A stretch of 64,000 bases of DNA from contig NZ_JBOCEF010000018.1 of NCBI RefSeq assembly GCF_050586345.1, positions 15,163 to 79,162 on the forward strand, given 5' to 3'. Positions 47,773 through 56,231 of this stretch are shown here, in pieces; position 1 is the first letter of the stretch, and the number at the start of each line of letters is the position of its first letter. The position numbers and the translations under genes were made by a program. This DNA comes from JBOCEF01 sp050586345 (GTDB lineage: Bacteria > Pseudomonadota > Alphaproteobacteria > Rhodobacterales > Rhodobacteraceae). The notes under the pieces were generated by a model. That model was not told the origin of the DNA, searched no databases, and saw only the letters and a program-made list of their open reading frames with translations.

Positions 47773-48497
47773 GGCGCGGCCCCGCCCGTCGTCTCGGCGG
47801 TCTCGCCCGCCGGGTGGTCCGGGTCGGCGGCGGGGCGGACGGTGGTGCGCACCGTGTCGACCGCCTTGCCGCCCGGGTAGGCGTCGTCCGATTGCAGGTA
47901 GATCGCGGTGACGAGGAAGAACGCGCAGGGCCGCAGCGGCGATTGCAGCGCCGACCACAGCTTGGTCGACAGGTCCACGTCCACCGCCTGCTGCGAGATC
48001 GTCATCTCCTGCGGCTGCGCGGCCGGGTCGGCCAGCGGCTCGGCATACATCCCGTTCATGAAGCTCGCCCCCGGCGGCGGGGCGACGCCGCCCAGCAGCG
48101 CCTCGATCATCGGGCGCGGGACGATGCCGTTGCGGTGGAAGGCGGCCAGGCCGACGCCCAGCAGCGCCTCGCGCTCGAGATCGGCCCCCGAGGCGGCGAG
48201 CATGTAATGCAGGTCGAGCGCCAGCGGCGCCTCGGCCACGCGGGCCCCGGCGGCGTCCACCCGCGGGTCGAAGGCGTTGCGCAGGGCGGTGTTGGGCCCG
48301 GCATGGTGCAGGAACAGGTGCAGCCCCGCGGCTTCCGGCGCGCCGCCGCCGCCGCCCGGCCCCGCGGGCGCGCGCGGCGGCGGCGGCGCGACCGAGACGG
48401 GGGGCGGCGCGTGGCCGCCATAGGCGATCTTCAGCCGCGCCTCGAGCAGCGATTTCAGCACGAAGCTGGTGGCGGGAATGGCGAAATGGATGCTCAT
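47769..48497 (-). CDS. tail cap/terminator protein (DUF4255, Pvc16-like)
   Basis: A 242-residue protein with the Pvc16-type layout: N-terminal ATSFVLKSLLEARL helix, a Pro/Gly loop, LHLFLHHAGPNTALRN, then LDLHYMLAASG and AFFLVTAIYLQSDD. DUF4255 proteins close the top of the contractile sheath. A Gly/Pro insertion (about residues 30-55) lies in the loop. Overlaps both neighbours by ATGA. Confidence 0.92.
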   Translation of the reverse strand: MSIHFAIPATSFVLKSLLEARLKIAYGGHAPPPVSVAPPPPRAPAGPGGGGGAPEAAGLHLFLHHAGPNTALRNAFDPRVDAAGARVAEAPLALDLHYMLAASGADLEREALLGVGLAAFHRNGIVPRPMIEALLGGVAPPPGASFMNGMYAEPLADPAAQPQEMTISQQAVDVDLSTKLWSALQSPLRPCAFFLVTAIYLQSDDAYPGGKAVDTVRTTVRPAADPDHPAGETAETTGGAAP

Positions 48498-49315
48498 GCC
48501 CCGCCCTTCCCCTTCTTCGACAGCCAGTCCCCGAGCGAGACCGGCGCCGAGGGGGCGGGACCGCCGCGCGGGGCGGCGGGCGCGGGCGCGGCGCGGGCGG
48601 GCAGGCGGATGTCGATGCGGGCGATCTCCACCACCACCGGGCGGGGGGCCTCGGGGGCGCCGGGCGCGCGGGGCCGCGCGCCCGGGTCCGCGCCCGGGGC
48701 CGGGGCGGGGCCGGGGCCGGGCGGCGGGGCGTCATGGGCGGGGTCGAGGGTCAGCTCGACCTCCGGCCCCAGCGCGGCCCGGAGGGCGCGGGAGAGTTCG
48801 GCCAGCGCGGCCTCCGGGTCGGGCCCGGGGCCGCGGGCGGGATCGGGGTCGGGATCGGCGTCGCGCCGGGGCGCGGGAGGCGGCGGGACAGGCGCGGCCT
48901 CGGTGCGGGGGTCGGGCGGGGCGAGGGGGGCGTCCTGCGCCCCGGGGTCGGGCGCGGGGTCGGGCGCGGGGGCAGGCGGCGCGGCGACGGGGCGGAGGGC
49001 CTCGGGCGGCGCGGGCGGCAGGGGCGCCTCGGGTGCGTCGGCGGCCTGCGCGGGCGGGGCGGCGGCGACGGGGGCTTGCGGCGCGGGGTCGGCGTCCCGG
49101 GGCGGACCCGGGCGCGCCGCGGCGGGATCCGCGGGTGCGGCGGGGGTCTCCGCGGCCGGCGCGGCAGGGGGCGGCGGCGCGGCGGCCTCGACGTCAAGCT
49201 CCTCCAGCCCGGGATCGCCATCGGCCTGGAGGTCCTCGAACCGGCTGCGGCGGCGCGGGGCGGCCGCGCCGGGGGCGCCGGTGGCGGCGCGCTGGAAGGC
49301 GGAGAGATAGCTCAT
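48494..49315 (-). CDS. Pro/Ala/Asp-rich low-complexity eCIS protein
   Basis: A 273-residue protein. The first 40 residues are ordinary, with a SRFEDLQADGDPGLEEL segment; the remainder is dominated by Ala, Pro and Asp (many PAP, PDP and APD strings) and is predicted to be disordered. The last 30 residues are again ordinary (GDWLSKKGKG). No domain was recognised. It lies between the zinc-binding protein and the cap gene. A flexible linker or length-setting role is possible but not shown. Confidence 0.78.
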   Translation of the reverse strand: MSYLSAFQRAATGAPGAAAPRRRSRFEDLQADGDPGLEELDVEAAAPPPPAAPAAETPAAPADPAAARPGPPRDADPAPQAPVAAAPPAQAADAPEAPLPPAPPEALRPVAAPPAPAPDPAPDPGAQDAPLAPPDPRTEAAPVPPPPAPRRDADPDPDPARGPGPDPEAALAELSRALRAALGPEVELTLDPAHDAPPPGPGPAPAPGADPGARPRAPGAPEAPRPVVVEIARIDIRLPARAAPAPAAPRGGPAPSAPVSLGDWLSKKGKGGA

Positions 49316-49339
49316 GCGTCGCCCCTCATGCCCTGCCCC

Positions 49340-50140
49340 TCATGCCCAGGCCCGCGACCCGCGGCCCACGGCCTCGCGCGCCTGGATCAGGGCGATGTAG
49401 CTGCGGCGGCGGGCGGCGGGCAGCGCGAGGATCTGCGCCTCGGACCAGCCATAGGCGCGGGCGATGCAGTCCACCTGCCCCAGCAGCGCGGCATGGAGGC
49501 GGTCGAGCTCGGCCGCCAGCAGCGCCGCGGGATCGGCGGCGGCGGACAGGGGCGCGCCGCATTCGGGACAGGCGCCCGAGAGCCGGATGTCCCCCGCGGG
49601 GTCCGCGGCCTCGAACGCCGCGCCCAGCGCCGCGGCGGCGTCGGGGGAGAGCGGCGGCGCCGGCGGGGCCAGGCAACAGGCGGCGGCGAGGCGCGCCGGG
49701 TCGGCCCCGAGCGCGAGATCGGCCATGCGCGGGATGCGGAAGCGCAGCGCCCGCCCGGCGATGTCGATGGCGACCTCGGCCCCCGGGCCGGGCGTGGGGG
49801 CGGCGAGGATGGCGGCCTCGGGCAGCGTCGCCTCGACCTCCTGCCCGCAGGCGCAGTCCAGCCGCGCCTCCAGCGGCCGGGCGAAGAGCGCGCGGTGGAG
49901 ACGCACGAGGCGCTGGTTGCGGGCCCCGAGGCTCTCGCCCCCCAGCGCCGCGCGGGCGGCGGCGTCGGGCGCGGCCCGGGCCAGCAGCGCGCCGATCCGC
50001 GCATGCGCGCCGCCGCGCCCGCCCGGCGACCAGCCCGCCAGCAGGTCCCGCGCCGACAGCCCGGCGCCCGCGCCCGCGCTTGCGCCCACGCCCGCGTTCG
50101 CGCCCGCGTCCGGGGGCGCCGCCGCCTCCGCCCCGCTCAT
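49340..50140 (-). CDS. putative zinc-binding tail-assembly protein
   Basis: A 266-residue protein with a CAC at about residues 95-97 and CPEC near residue 190, four Cys that could hold zinc. A C-terminal helical segment (DRLHAALLGQVDCIARAYGW then SEAQILALPAARRRSYIALI) resembles the ending of T4 gp51-like or tail-assembly proteins. The first 30 residues are an Ala/Gly-rich tail. Start overlaps the tube gene by ATGA. Function inferred from position after the tube gene. Confidence 0.82.
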   Translation of the reverse strand: MSGAEAAAPPDAGANAGVGASAGAGAGLSARDLLAGWSPGGRGGAHARIGALLARAAPDAAARAALGGESLGARNQRLVRLHRALFARPLEARLDCACGQEVEATLPEAAILAAPTPGPGAEVAIDIAGRALRFRIPRMADLALGADPARLAAACCLAPPAPPLSPDAAAALGAAFEAADPAGDIRLSGACPECGAPLSAAADPAALLAAELDRLHAALLGQVDCIARAYGWSEAQILALPAARRRSYIALIQAREAVGRGSRAWA

Positions 50141-50658
50141 GGGGCCGAGAACGAGGGCTCGGTCGGCTCGACCGCCGCGCGGTCGCGCTCCCAGCCCTCG
50201 TGTTCGAGCTTGAGCTTGGCGATGGCCACCGCGTTGGCGTTGGCGTCGAGATCGGGCAGCGCCTCGAACTCGGACACCCAGGCGCGGTGGATGTTGTAGA
50301 CCAGCGCCACCTGCCCCGCCTCGTTCAGAAGCTCGAGGATCACCTCCTTGCGGAAATCGGCCAGCGACACCTCGCCGCCGAGGCCCGCGCCATAGGCCCA
50401 GACCTTGCCCGCCCAGTCCTCGAACGCCCGGTCATGGGTCACGCCGCGCTCGAGCGTGATCGGCTCGTATTCCGTGCGGCCCGGGGATTTGAGCGAGCTG
50501 GACGGATCCCCGCCCGAGCGGTGCTTGACCACCTCGGTGGTGCGCTTGAGGACCGAGACCTTGGACACCCCGGCCACGTATCGCCCGTCCCATTTCACGC
50601 GGAACTTGAAGCCCTTGTAGGGGTCGAGCCGCCTTGCGTTGGTTTCGAACTGCGCCAT
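50137..50658 (-). CDS. tail tube protein (gp19-like)
   Basis: A 173-residue tube subunit. RLDPYKGFKFRVKWDGRYVA at the start, HRSGGDPSSSLKSPGRTEYE and PITLERGVTHDRAFEDWA are typical of T4 gp19-like inner-tube subunits. It is the only tube gene here, whereas Afp/PVC clusters have two or three. Starts 12 bp after the sheath stop. Confidence 0.96.
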   Translation of the reverse strand: MAQFETNARRLDPYKGFKFRVKWDGRYVAGVSKVSVLKRTTEVVKHRSGGDPSSSLKSPGRTEYEPITLERGVTHDRAFEDWAGKVWAYGAGLGGEVSLADFRKEVILELLNEAGQVALVYNIHRAWVSEFEALPDLDANANAVAIAKLKLEHEGWERDRAAVEPTEPSFSAP

Positions 50659-50670
50659 GGACCAGCCCCC

Positions 50671-52707
50671 TTATTCCGCCGCCTGCACGACCTGGTGCAG
50701 GCTGATGACCACGAATTCCGCGGGTTTGAGCGGCGCGAAGCCGACATCGATGTTCACCCGCCCGAGGTCGATATCCGCCTGCGTGGTGGTGGAGGCGTCG
50801 CAGCGCACGAAGAACGCCTCGGACGGCGTCGTCCCCTTGAAGGCGCCGGCGCGGAACAGCTGCTGCATGAAGCTGGTCCCGGCCAGCCGCAGCTCGGCCC
50901 AGAGCTGTTCGCCATTGGGCCGGTGCACCGCCCAGCGCAGCCCCTCGGAGAGCGAGCGCAGGATGTAGTCGGCGGTGCGGCGGACGGGGATGTACTTGTA
51001 ATCGCTCGCCAACGCGTCGGCGCCGTCGACGGTGCGCGACCCGAAGGCGACGGTGCCGAAGACCGGGAACTGGCGGATGGCGTTCAGCCCGATGGGGTTC
51101 AGCAGCCCCGCCTCGGAATCCGACAGCACCACCGCGGGGGCGTAGGCCCCGGCGAGGACCGCGGAGGTGCCCGCGGGCGCCTGCCAGACCCCGGCGGCGG
51201 CGTCGGTGCGCGCCATCAGCCCGGCGATCGCGCCCGAGGGCGGGTGGCTGCGCAGCGTCCCGGGCGCGGCCGGGTCGTCGACGCGGATATTGGGGAAATA
51301 CGCCGCCGCGTGGTCCGACTGGAAGGTGAAGCGGCCGGATTTCCACAGCTCGGCCCCCTCGGCGTCGGTCACGTCGGGCGGCGGGTCCACCAGCAGCATG
51401 GCGTGCTTGAGGCCGCAGACCCGGGCCGCCTCGCCCCAGGTGGGCATGGCGTCGGAATGGTGCTCGGCCTTCGGGTCGGTGGCGGCGGGGCGCACGAGGT
51501 CGGGGATGCACAGGATGTTGAAGAACGGGTCCCGCCCCTCGAGCGCCAGCACCGCGTCCTTGATCGCGCCCGGGGCGGGCTGGCCATGGGCCTGCCCCGC
51601 CGCCGCCGCCACCGGCGCGGCCACGAGGGCCGCGTCATAGGTCTGCCCGAGCTGGATCCGCGCGGGGTTCTCTGCCTCGGCCGTCAGCGCGTAGGTGTCG
51701 AGCAGCGAGGTCCCCGCGGCAGGGGCGGCGAGGCGCAGGATGCCGTCGTCGCGCCGCGGCCCGCCCCGGGCGCCCGACGGGCCGGAGAGCTTGAGGTGCA
51801 GGAAGGCGCCGCCCTCGACCTGGGCGACGGCGACCCCGCGCCCGCCCATCCTGTCTTTCACCGTCTCGTCCGCGGCCAGCGCCTTGTTGAGGGCCTTGCC
51901 GAGGCGCAGCGCCAGTTCCTGCGCCGAGGCGGGGCGGGCCTCGTCCATGGCGAAGGCCGTCACCTCCAGGCTGACCGAGGCGGGGGCGTCGACGCTGCCG
52001 TCGGCGGCGAGGAAGTCCACCTCGAGCGTGACCTTCACGTCGGCGGCGAAGGCGGCGCCGGCGGCGGGGGGCGTGCCGACGGCGTAAACCGAGCCGGAGA
52101 CCGGCGGCGCGGGGTCGCCCACGGCGTCGGCGGGCAGGTCGATCCCGACCAGGGCCGAGCCGCGGCCCGCGTCGTTGACGATGGCGGGCGCGAAGCGCGG
52201 CGAGGCGGCGGAGGTAGACAGGGCCCCGAACCGCTCGGACGCGCCCGAGGCGCGGTCGGTGACCACGAGGTTGAACAGGGTCTTGTCCGGCGCGGCGCCG
52301 AAGGGGTCGGCCGACAGGCCGAACGGGTCGATCTCGACGAAGATCTCGCCGCTCGGAGCCCCCGCGCTCAGCGCCGTGGCGGTGAAGCTGTCCGCGACCG
52401 GGGCCTCGTCCTGCTGCAGGGTGGCGGCGGCGGCGACGGCGCCCTCGGGCGGGGTGCGGACCACCCAGGCCTCGGCCCCGCCATTGGCGAAGAAATGCAT
52501 CACCGAGGTCCCGAGATTGGAGCTCGGCTGCGGCGCCCCGAAGGCGCGTTCGAAATCGCCGAAATTGAACAGCCGGGTCGGCCGCCCGTCGATCCCCGTC
52601 GCGGTGGGGCCGACGAACAGCGCGACCGAGGTCGAGGCGCCGGCGATGGGGCGCACGCCGCTGGAGAGTTCCTGCGTGTACACGCCGGGATGTTTGAGGT
52701 TCAGCAC
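50671..52707 (-). CDS. contractile tail sheath protein
   Basis: A 678-residue sheath subunit. The N-terminal LKHPGVYTQELSSGVRPI and the C-terminal SDYKYIPVRRTADYILRSLS and FFVRCDASTTTQADIDLG are strongly conserved in sheath proteins. The start is GTG at 52707 (not ATG), 7 bp after GGGAGG, where the family N-terminus begins; the open frame runs further but the sequence there is not protein-like. First gene of the 19-gene eCIS operon and the only sheath gene. The extra central domain (about residues 100-420) is variable between sheaths. Confidence 0.96.
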   Translation of the reverse strand: MLNLKHPGVYTQELSSGVRPIAGASTSVALFVGPTATGIDGRPTRLFNFGDFERAFGAPQPSSNLGTSVMHFFANGGAEAWVVRTPPEGAVAAAATLQQDEAPVADSFTATALSAGAPSGEIFVEIDPFGLSADPFGAAPDKTLFNLVVTDRASGASERFGALSTSAASPRFAPAIVNDAGRGSALVGIDLPADAVGDPAPPVSGSVYAVGTPPAAGAAFAADVKVTLEVDFLAADGSVDAPASVSLEVTAFAMDEARPASAQELALRLGKALNKALAADETVKDRMGGRGVAVAQVEGGAFLHLKLSGPSGARGGPRRDDGILRLAAPAAGTSLLDTYALTAEAENPARIQLGQTYDAALVAAPVAAAAGQAHGQPAPGAIKDAVLALEGRDPFFNILCIPDLVRPAATDPKAEHHSDAMPTWGEAARVCGLKHAMLLVDPPPDVTDAEGAELWKSGRFTFQSDHAAAYFPNIRVDDPAAPGTLRSHPPSGAIAGLMARTDAAAGVWQAPAGTSAVLAGAYAPAVVLSDSEAGLLNPIGLNAIRQFPVFGTVAFGSRTVDGADALASDYKYIPVRRTADYILRSLSEGLRWAVHRPNGEQLWAELRLAGTSFMQQLFRAGAFKGTTPSEAFFVRCDASTTTQADIDLGRVNIDVGFAPLKPAEFVVISLHQVVQAAE

Positions 52708-53092
52708 GGTCGCCTCCCGCTGGATCGGCTGAAATGCCGGGCGCGCCGAGGGATCGCACAATAAAACGTGCAGAATAGGAAAAATGTTCGGGCACGAAGG
52801 CGCACACCACACCCGAACGCCGCCCCGAAAGCGTCGAATGAACACGCAATTCAGGATCGGCTCACACGCCAATACTTCTTGAGGCCCAGCGTGCCGCGAG
52901 TCTCAACTTTCTGTCAACGGAATTGTCCCCGGAGACGCGCCAATGCGCCCGGGCCGGGGCGGCGCGGGCGGGGGAAGGGCGCGGCGATGGGGGGAGGGGG
53001 CGCGGGGCGGCGCAGGGGGTGGGCGCCCGCCGCGATGACGGGCGCCCGGGTGGGCTTCCTGGGGGACCCTTGGGGGGGTCGTTCGGCCCGGA
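52708..53092. other. eCIS upstream region, no gene
   Basis: The 385 bp between ribH and the sheath gene contain no convincing ORF. A TTGACA on the minus strand (52917-52912) is a possible -35, but no good -10 lies 17 bp away. The AT-rich patch 52755-52790 is the least GC-rich stretch here and is the likeliest promoter zone. The ribH-proximal part holds the hairpin given separately. Confidence 0.4.
53021..53047 (-). terminator. hairpin beyond ribH
   Basis: GGGCGCCCG (53021-53029) and CGGGCGCCC (53039-53047) form a 9-bp stem with a 9-nt loop, about 45 bp beyond the ribH stop. There is no T-run, so a GC-type or Rho-aided terminator. Confidence 0.45.
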
Positions 53093-53572
53093 TCAGGCGG
53101 CGCGGGCGGCGGCGTCCTTCGCGGGGGCGGCCAGCGCGGCATGGGTCGCGGCGATCTGCACCGCGGCGTCGGCGGCCTCGCGGCCCTTCTCGACGAAGTG
53201 GTTGAAATAGAAGCTCTCGTGCTCCGATTTCGGCTGGAAGTGGTGGGGGGTGAGCGAGACGGACAGGACCGGGGTCCCGGTCTGCATCCCGGCCTCCATC
53301 AGGCCCGACACGACCGCCTGGGCGACGAAATCGTGGCGGTAGATGCCGCCATCGACCACGAGGGCGGCGGCGGCGATGGCGGCGTACTGGCCGGTCTCGC
53401 CCAGCTTGCGGGCCAGCAGCGGCATCTCGAAGGCGCCGGGGACGTCGAACACGTCGATCTCGGCCTCGACGCCGAGCTCGGCCAGCTTCTCGCGGAAGCC
53501 GAGCAGCGACTGGTCGACGATATCCGCGTGCCAGCGGGCCTTGATGAAGGCGAATTTGGGTTTGGTCGTCAT
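53093..53572 (-). CDS. ribH: 6,7-dimethyl-8-ribityllumazine synthase, type II
   Basis: A 159-residue enzyme joining ribityl-aminouracil and a 4-carbon unit to make the riboflavin precursor lumazine. ARWHADIVDQS, FDVPGAFEMPLLA and DGGIYRHDFVAQAVVSGLM match the type II (Brucella RibH2-like) form, which is usually decameric and controlled by an FMN riboswitch. Such a riboswitch lies directly upstream here, so the gene is expected to fall when FMN is abundant. Confidence 0.95.
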   Translation of the reverse strand: MTTKPKFAFIKARWHADIVDQSLLGFREKLAELGVEAEIDVFDVPGAFEMPLLARKLGETGQYAAIAAAALVVDGGIYRHDFVAQAVVSGLMEAGMQTGTPVLSVSLTPHHFQPKSEHESFYFNHFVEKGREAADAAVQIAATHAALAAPAKDAAARAA

Positions 53573-53648
53573 GGCGTCAGATCCTCTCTCACTAAGAAGA
53601 TCCCAAGGCGCACGGGCCCGCCTGGCCCGAGAGGCCCTGCGCACCCTA

Positions 53649-53767
53649 TCTCTCCCATCCGGACTATGACCGTCGGCCCCGGAATTTCACCGGTGTCTGC
53701 TGACCCCTCCGAAAAGGGCGCTCGCGGGCTGTAACCGCCGGTGGGGAATTTCACCCCGCCCTGAGAA
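53649..53767 (-). ncRNA. FMN riboswitch (RFN element)
   Basis: On the minus strand the order of conserved RFN blocks is complete: GGGCGGGGTGAAATTCCCC, ACCGGCGGT, GCCCGCGAGC, ACCGGTGAAATTCCGG, CCGACGGTCATAGTCCGGAT, then GGGAGAGA pairing with the 5' TTCTC. It ends 76 bp before the ribH start. A CGGGCC/GGCCCG hairpin (53613-53629) in between is a candidate expression platform. Confidence 0.95.
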
Positions 53768-53875
53768 TGGTTGCAGGAGTAGACCATGGCGCGGGGGGCG
53801 ACAAGGCGGTTTGCGACGCCTGCGGGGGCGGAGGCGGCGTGAGGGCCCGAGGAGGGGCCCGAGGAGGGGGCGGCG

Positions 53876-54250
53876 TCAGGCGTCCGCGATGCGGATGACG
53901 CCGTCCGTTTCCTCGACCGGCACGGCATCCAGGGCGCAGCCGAGGCCCATGCCGCCGACGCCCTGCCCCGTCGCGGCGTCGAACTGGGCGCCGTGGACGG
54001 TGCACATGAGCTTGCTCCCGTCCGCCGAGAGGATCCGCGGCCCATGGTGGTCGAGCGGCAGGAACTGGTGCGGGCAGGCGTTGACGAAGGCGCGCAGGCC
54101 CGCGTCGTCCCGCAGCAGGACAAGCGGGAAGCGGCCCGCCCCCGTCTCGACCATCAGCGCCGTGGCGCCCACCGGCGCGGCGGAGGAGGGGCCGACCACG
54201 GTCCCCGGCGCGGGGGCGCCCGGAAAGCTGCGCCAGTCGTCGTCATGCAT
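53876..54250 (-). CDS. Rieske [2Fe-2S] protein
   Basis: A 124-residue small Rieske protein. CPHQFLPLDHHG and CTVHGAQFD give the Cys-x-His and Cys-x2-His cluster ligands. It follows hpd by 89 bp on the same strand. Being single-domain and lacking a signal peptide, it is probably a cytosolic electron carrier or an accessory of a ring-cleaving or nitrite-reductase-type enzyme. The frame is open beyond the ATG at 54250, but the residues there are low-complexity. Confidence 0.9.
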   Translation of the reverse strand: MHDDDWRSFPGAPAPGTVVGPSSAAPVGATALMVETGAGRFPLVLLRDDAGLRAFVNACPHQFLPLDHHGPRILSADGSKLMCTVHGAQFDAATGQGVGGMGLGCALDAVPVEETDGVIRIADA

Positions 54251-54339
54251 GGGAGATGCGGGCCTTCTCTTCGATCTCGCCTTCGATCTCGTCGGCGCGC
54301 CGCGGCGCGCGCCCGGGTCGGGGCGCGCCGCGCGCGTGG

Positions 54340-55452
54340 TCATTCGGCGGCGCCCACCTTGAGGACGCCGCGGCGGATCTGGTCTTCCTCGATGCTTTCG
54401 AACAGGGCCTTGAAGTTGCCCTCGCCGAAGCCGTCATCGCCCTTGCGCTGGATGAATTCGAAGAAGATGGGCCCGATCACGGTCTTGGAGAAGATCTGCA
54501 GCAGGATCCGCGTCATCCCGCCGCCGACCACGCCTTCGCCGTCGATGAGGATGCCGTGGGTCTTCATCCGCTCGATCGGTTCCTGGTGGCCTTTCACGCG
54601 GCGCGTCGACATCTCGTAATAGACGTCGGGCGGCCCGGGCATGAATTCGAGGCCCTTGGCGGCGATGGCGTCGGCCGAGGCGTAGATGTCCTCGGTCCCG
54701 ACGGCGATGTGCTGGATGCCCTCGCCCTTGTACTCGCGCAGGTATTCCTCGATCTGGGAGTTCTCGTCCGCGCTCTCGTTGATCGGGATGCGGATCTTGC
54801 CGCAGGGCGAGGTGAGCGCGCGGGAGGTGAGGCCGGTGGCCTTGCCCTTGATGTCGAAATACTTGATTTCGCGGAAGTTGAACGTGTCGTGGTAGAACTT
54901 GTACCACGTGTCCATGTTGCCGCGGATCACGTTGTGGGTCAGGTGGTCGATATAGTGGAAGCCGACGCCGACCGGGTGCGGATCGCGGCCGTCCAGCCAC
55001 TCGAATTCCGCGTCATAGGGGCTGCGGCCCTGGTCGTAGTCCTCGATGAAATAGAGGAGCGAGCCGCCGATGCCGATCACGGCGGGGGCGTCGATGGACT
55101 TGCCGGGGCCGGTGTATTCCTCGGCCCCGAGGTCCACGGCGCGTTTCAGGGCATGGGCTGCGTCGACCACCCGCCAGGCCATGGCGGGGGCGCAGGGGCC
55201 GTGCAGGCCGACGAATTCATCGGCGTGGGAGCCTTTCTCGGCGTTCAGCAGGTAGTTGATGTTGCCCTGCCGGTAGAGGGTGACGTCCTTCGTGCGGTGC
55301 TTGGCGACGGGGACGTAGCCCATGCGGCGGAACAGGGCGTCGAGCGCGGCGGGCTCGGGGTGGGCGAATTCCACGAACTCGAATCCGTCGGTGCCGGCGG
55401 GGTTGGCGGCGGAGATGACGGCTTTCGGGGCGTCGTGCGGATACGGACCCAT
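54340..55452 (-). CDS. hpd: 4-hydroxyphenylpyruvate dioxygenase
   Basis: A 370-residue non-haem iron enzyme that turns 4-hydroxyphenylpyruvate into homogentisate in tyrosine breakdown. The iron ligands are in HYIDHLTHNV, GIQHIAVGTEDI and PIFFEFIQRKG. The start ATG 55452 follows GGGAGG. Divergent from an Lrp-type regulator; homogentisate dioxygenase and later genes are not in this window. The aromatic aminotransferase about 3.5 kb away could supply its substrate. Confidence 0.96.
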   Translation of the reverse strand: MGPYPHDAPKAVISAANPAGTDGFEFVEFAHPEPAALDALFRRMGYVPVAKHRTKDVTLYRQGNINYLLNAEKGSHADEFVGLHGPCAPAMAWRVVDAAHALKRAVDLGAEEYTGPGKSIDAPAVIGIGGSLLYFIEDYDQGRSPYDAEFEWLDGRDPHPVGVGFHYIDHLTHNVIRGNMDTWYKFYHDTFNFREIKYFDIKGKATGLTSRALTSPCGKIRIPINESADENSQIEEYLREYKGEGIQHIAVGTEDIYASADAIAAKGLEFMPGPPDVYYEMSTRRVKGHQEPIERMKTHGILIDGEGVVGGGMTRILLQIFSKTVIGPIFFEFIQRKGDDGFGEGNFKALFESIEEDQIRRGVLKVGAAE

Positions 55453-55577
55453 CTGAGAACCTCCCGGGGGTGTGGCGATGATTTCCCCGAGTGTGCCGCG
55501 GCTTCGATGCGAAAAGGTTGCAAAGGAAACGGGCCGCGGGCAGCCTGCGCACAAATTTCGCGCCAAGGGGGAGAGTC

Positions 55578-56045
55578 ATGCAAGATCACGAGCCGGATGC
55601 CTATGACCGTGCGATCCTGAGGGCGCTGCAGCGCGATTCGGCGCTCACCAATGCCGAGCTGGGGGCGCGGGTGAACCTGTCGCCCTCGCAATGCTCGCGC
55701 CGCCGCGCGGCGCTGGAGCGGGCGGGGGTGATCACCGGCTATGGCGCGCGGCTGTCGGCGAAGAAGCTGGGGCTCGGGCTGCGGGCGATCACGCGGGTGA
55801 ACCTGTCGGCGCATTCCGAGGCGGCGGATGGCGATTTCGCGGGCTGGCTGGAGCGGGAGCCGGCGGTGCGGGCGGCGTATTCGGTGTCCGGGGACGCGGA
55901 TTACGTGCTGGAGGTGCATGTGAAGGACCTCGACGCCTTCGCGGATTTCATCCACGGGCGGCTGCTGCCGCACCCGCAGGTGACGCAGGTGCGCTCGGAG
56001 ATCGTGCTGAAGGTGACGAAGGAGGACCGGCGGCTGTCGGTGTGA
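55578..56045 (+). CDS. Lrp/AsnC-family regulator
   Basis: A 155-residue regulator: helix-turn-helix near residues 22-45 (TNAELGARVNLSPSQCSRR) followed by an AsnC-type ligand domain ending in TQVRSEIVLKVTKEDRR. Start ATG 55578 follows GGGGGAGAG; the frame is open upstream from 55491. It is divergent from hpd with 125 bp between them, so it very likely controls hpd in response to tyrosine or phenylalanine. Confidence 0.94.
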   Translation: MQDHEPDAYDRAILRALQRDSALTNAELGARVNLSPSQCSRRRAALERAGVITGYGARLSAKKLGLGLRAITRVNLSAHSEAADGDFAGWLEREPAVRAAYSVSGDADYVLEVHVKDLDAFADFIHGRLLPHPQVTQVRSEIVLKVTKEDRRLSV

Positions 56046-56160
56046 GGGGCCGCCGGGGTCGGGGCCAGGGTCGGGGGCCAGCTGGCGCCGTCCCGCGCCG
56101 CGCCGCGCGGGCGCCCGGCCCGCAAGGGGCGGGACGCCGGACGCGCGGCCCCGGTCGGGG

Positions 56161-56215
56161 GCGGGTCCGGCCGCTCAGGGGGGACGAGCCCCCCGTTCGC
56201 GGCCGGAGGGCGGCT
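56161..56215 (-). repeat. intergenic repeat copy C (inverted)
   Basis: Reads on the minus strand CGCCCTCCGGCCGCGAACGG, then GGGGGCTCGTCCCCCC, then TGAGCGGCCGGAC. The same order recurs at 58653-58783 and 60237-60366 on the plus strand. It lies between the convergent Lrp and transglycosylase genes and may act as a terminator. Confidence 0.75.
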
Positions 56216-56231
56216 GGGCGCCGCCCGGCCC

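Noticed and set aside
28059..52707. Ordinary prophage
   Set aside because: No terminase, portal, capsid, integrase, holin or lysin; the ATPase, DUF4255 and DUF4157 genes are eCIS markers.
28059..52707. Type VI secretion system
   Set aside because: No TssB/TssC two-part sheath, TssJ-L-M membrane complex or ClpV; the sheath is one large protein.
48469..52764. Plus-strand frame of 1431 codons opposite the sheath, tube and following genes
   Set aside because: It covers several clear minus-strand genes and has Arg/Gly low complexity; a shadow.
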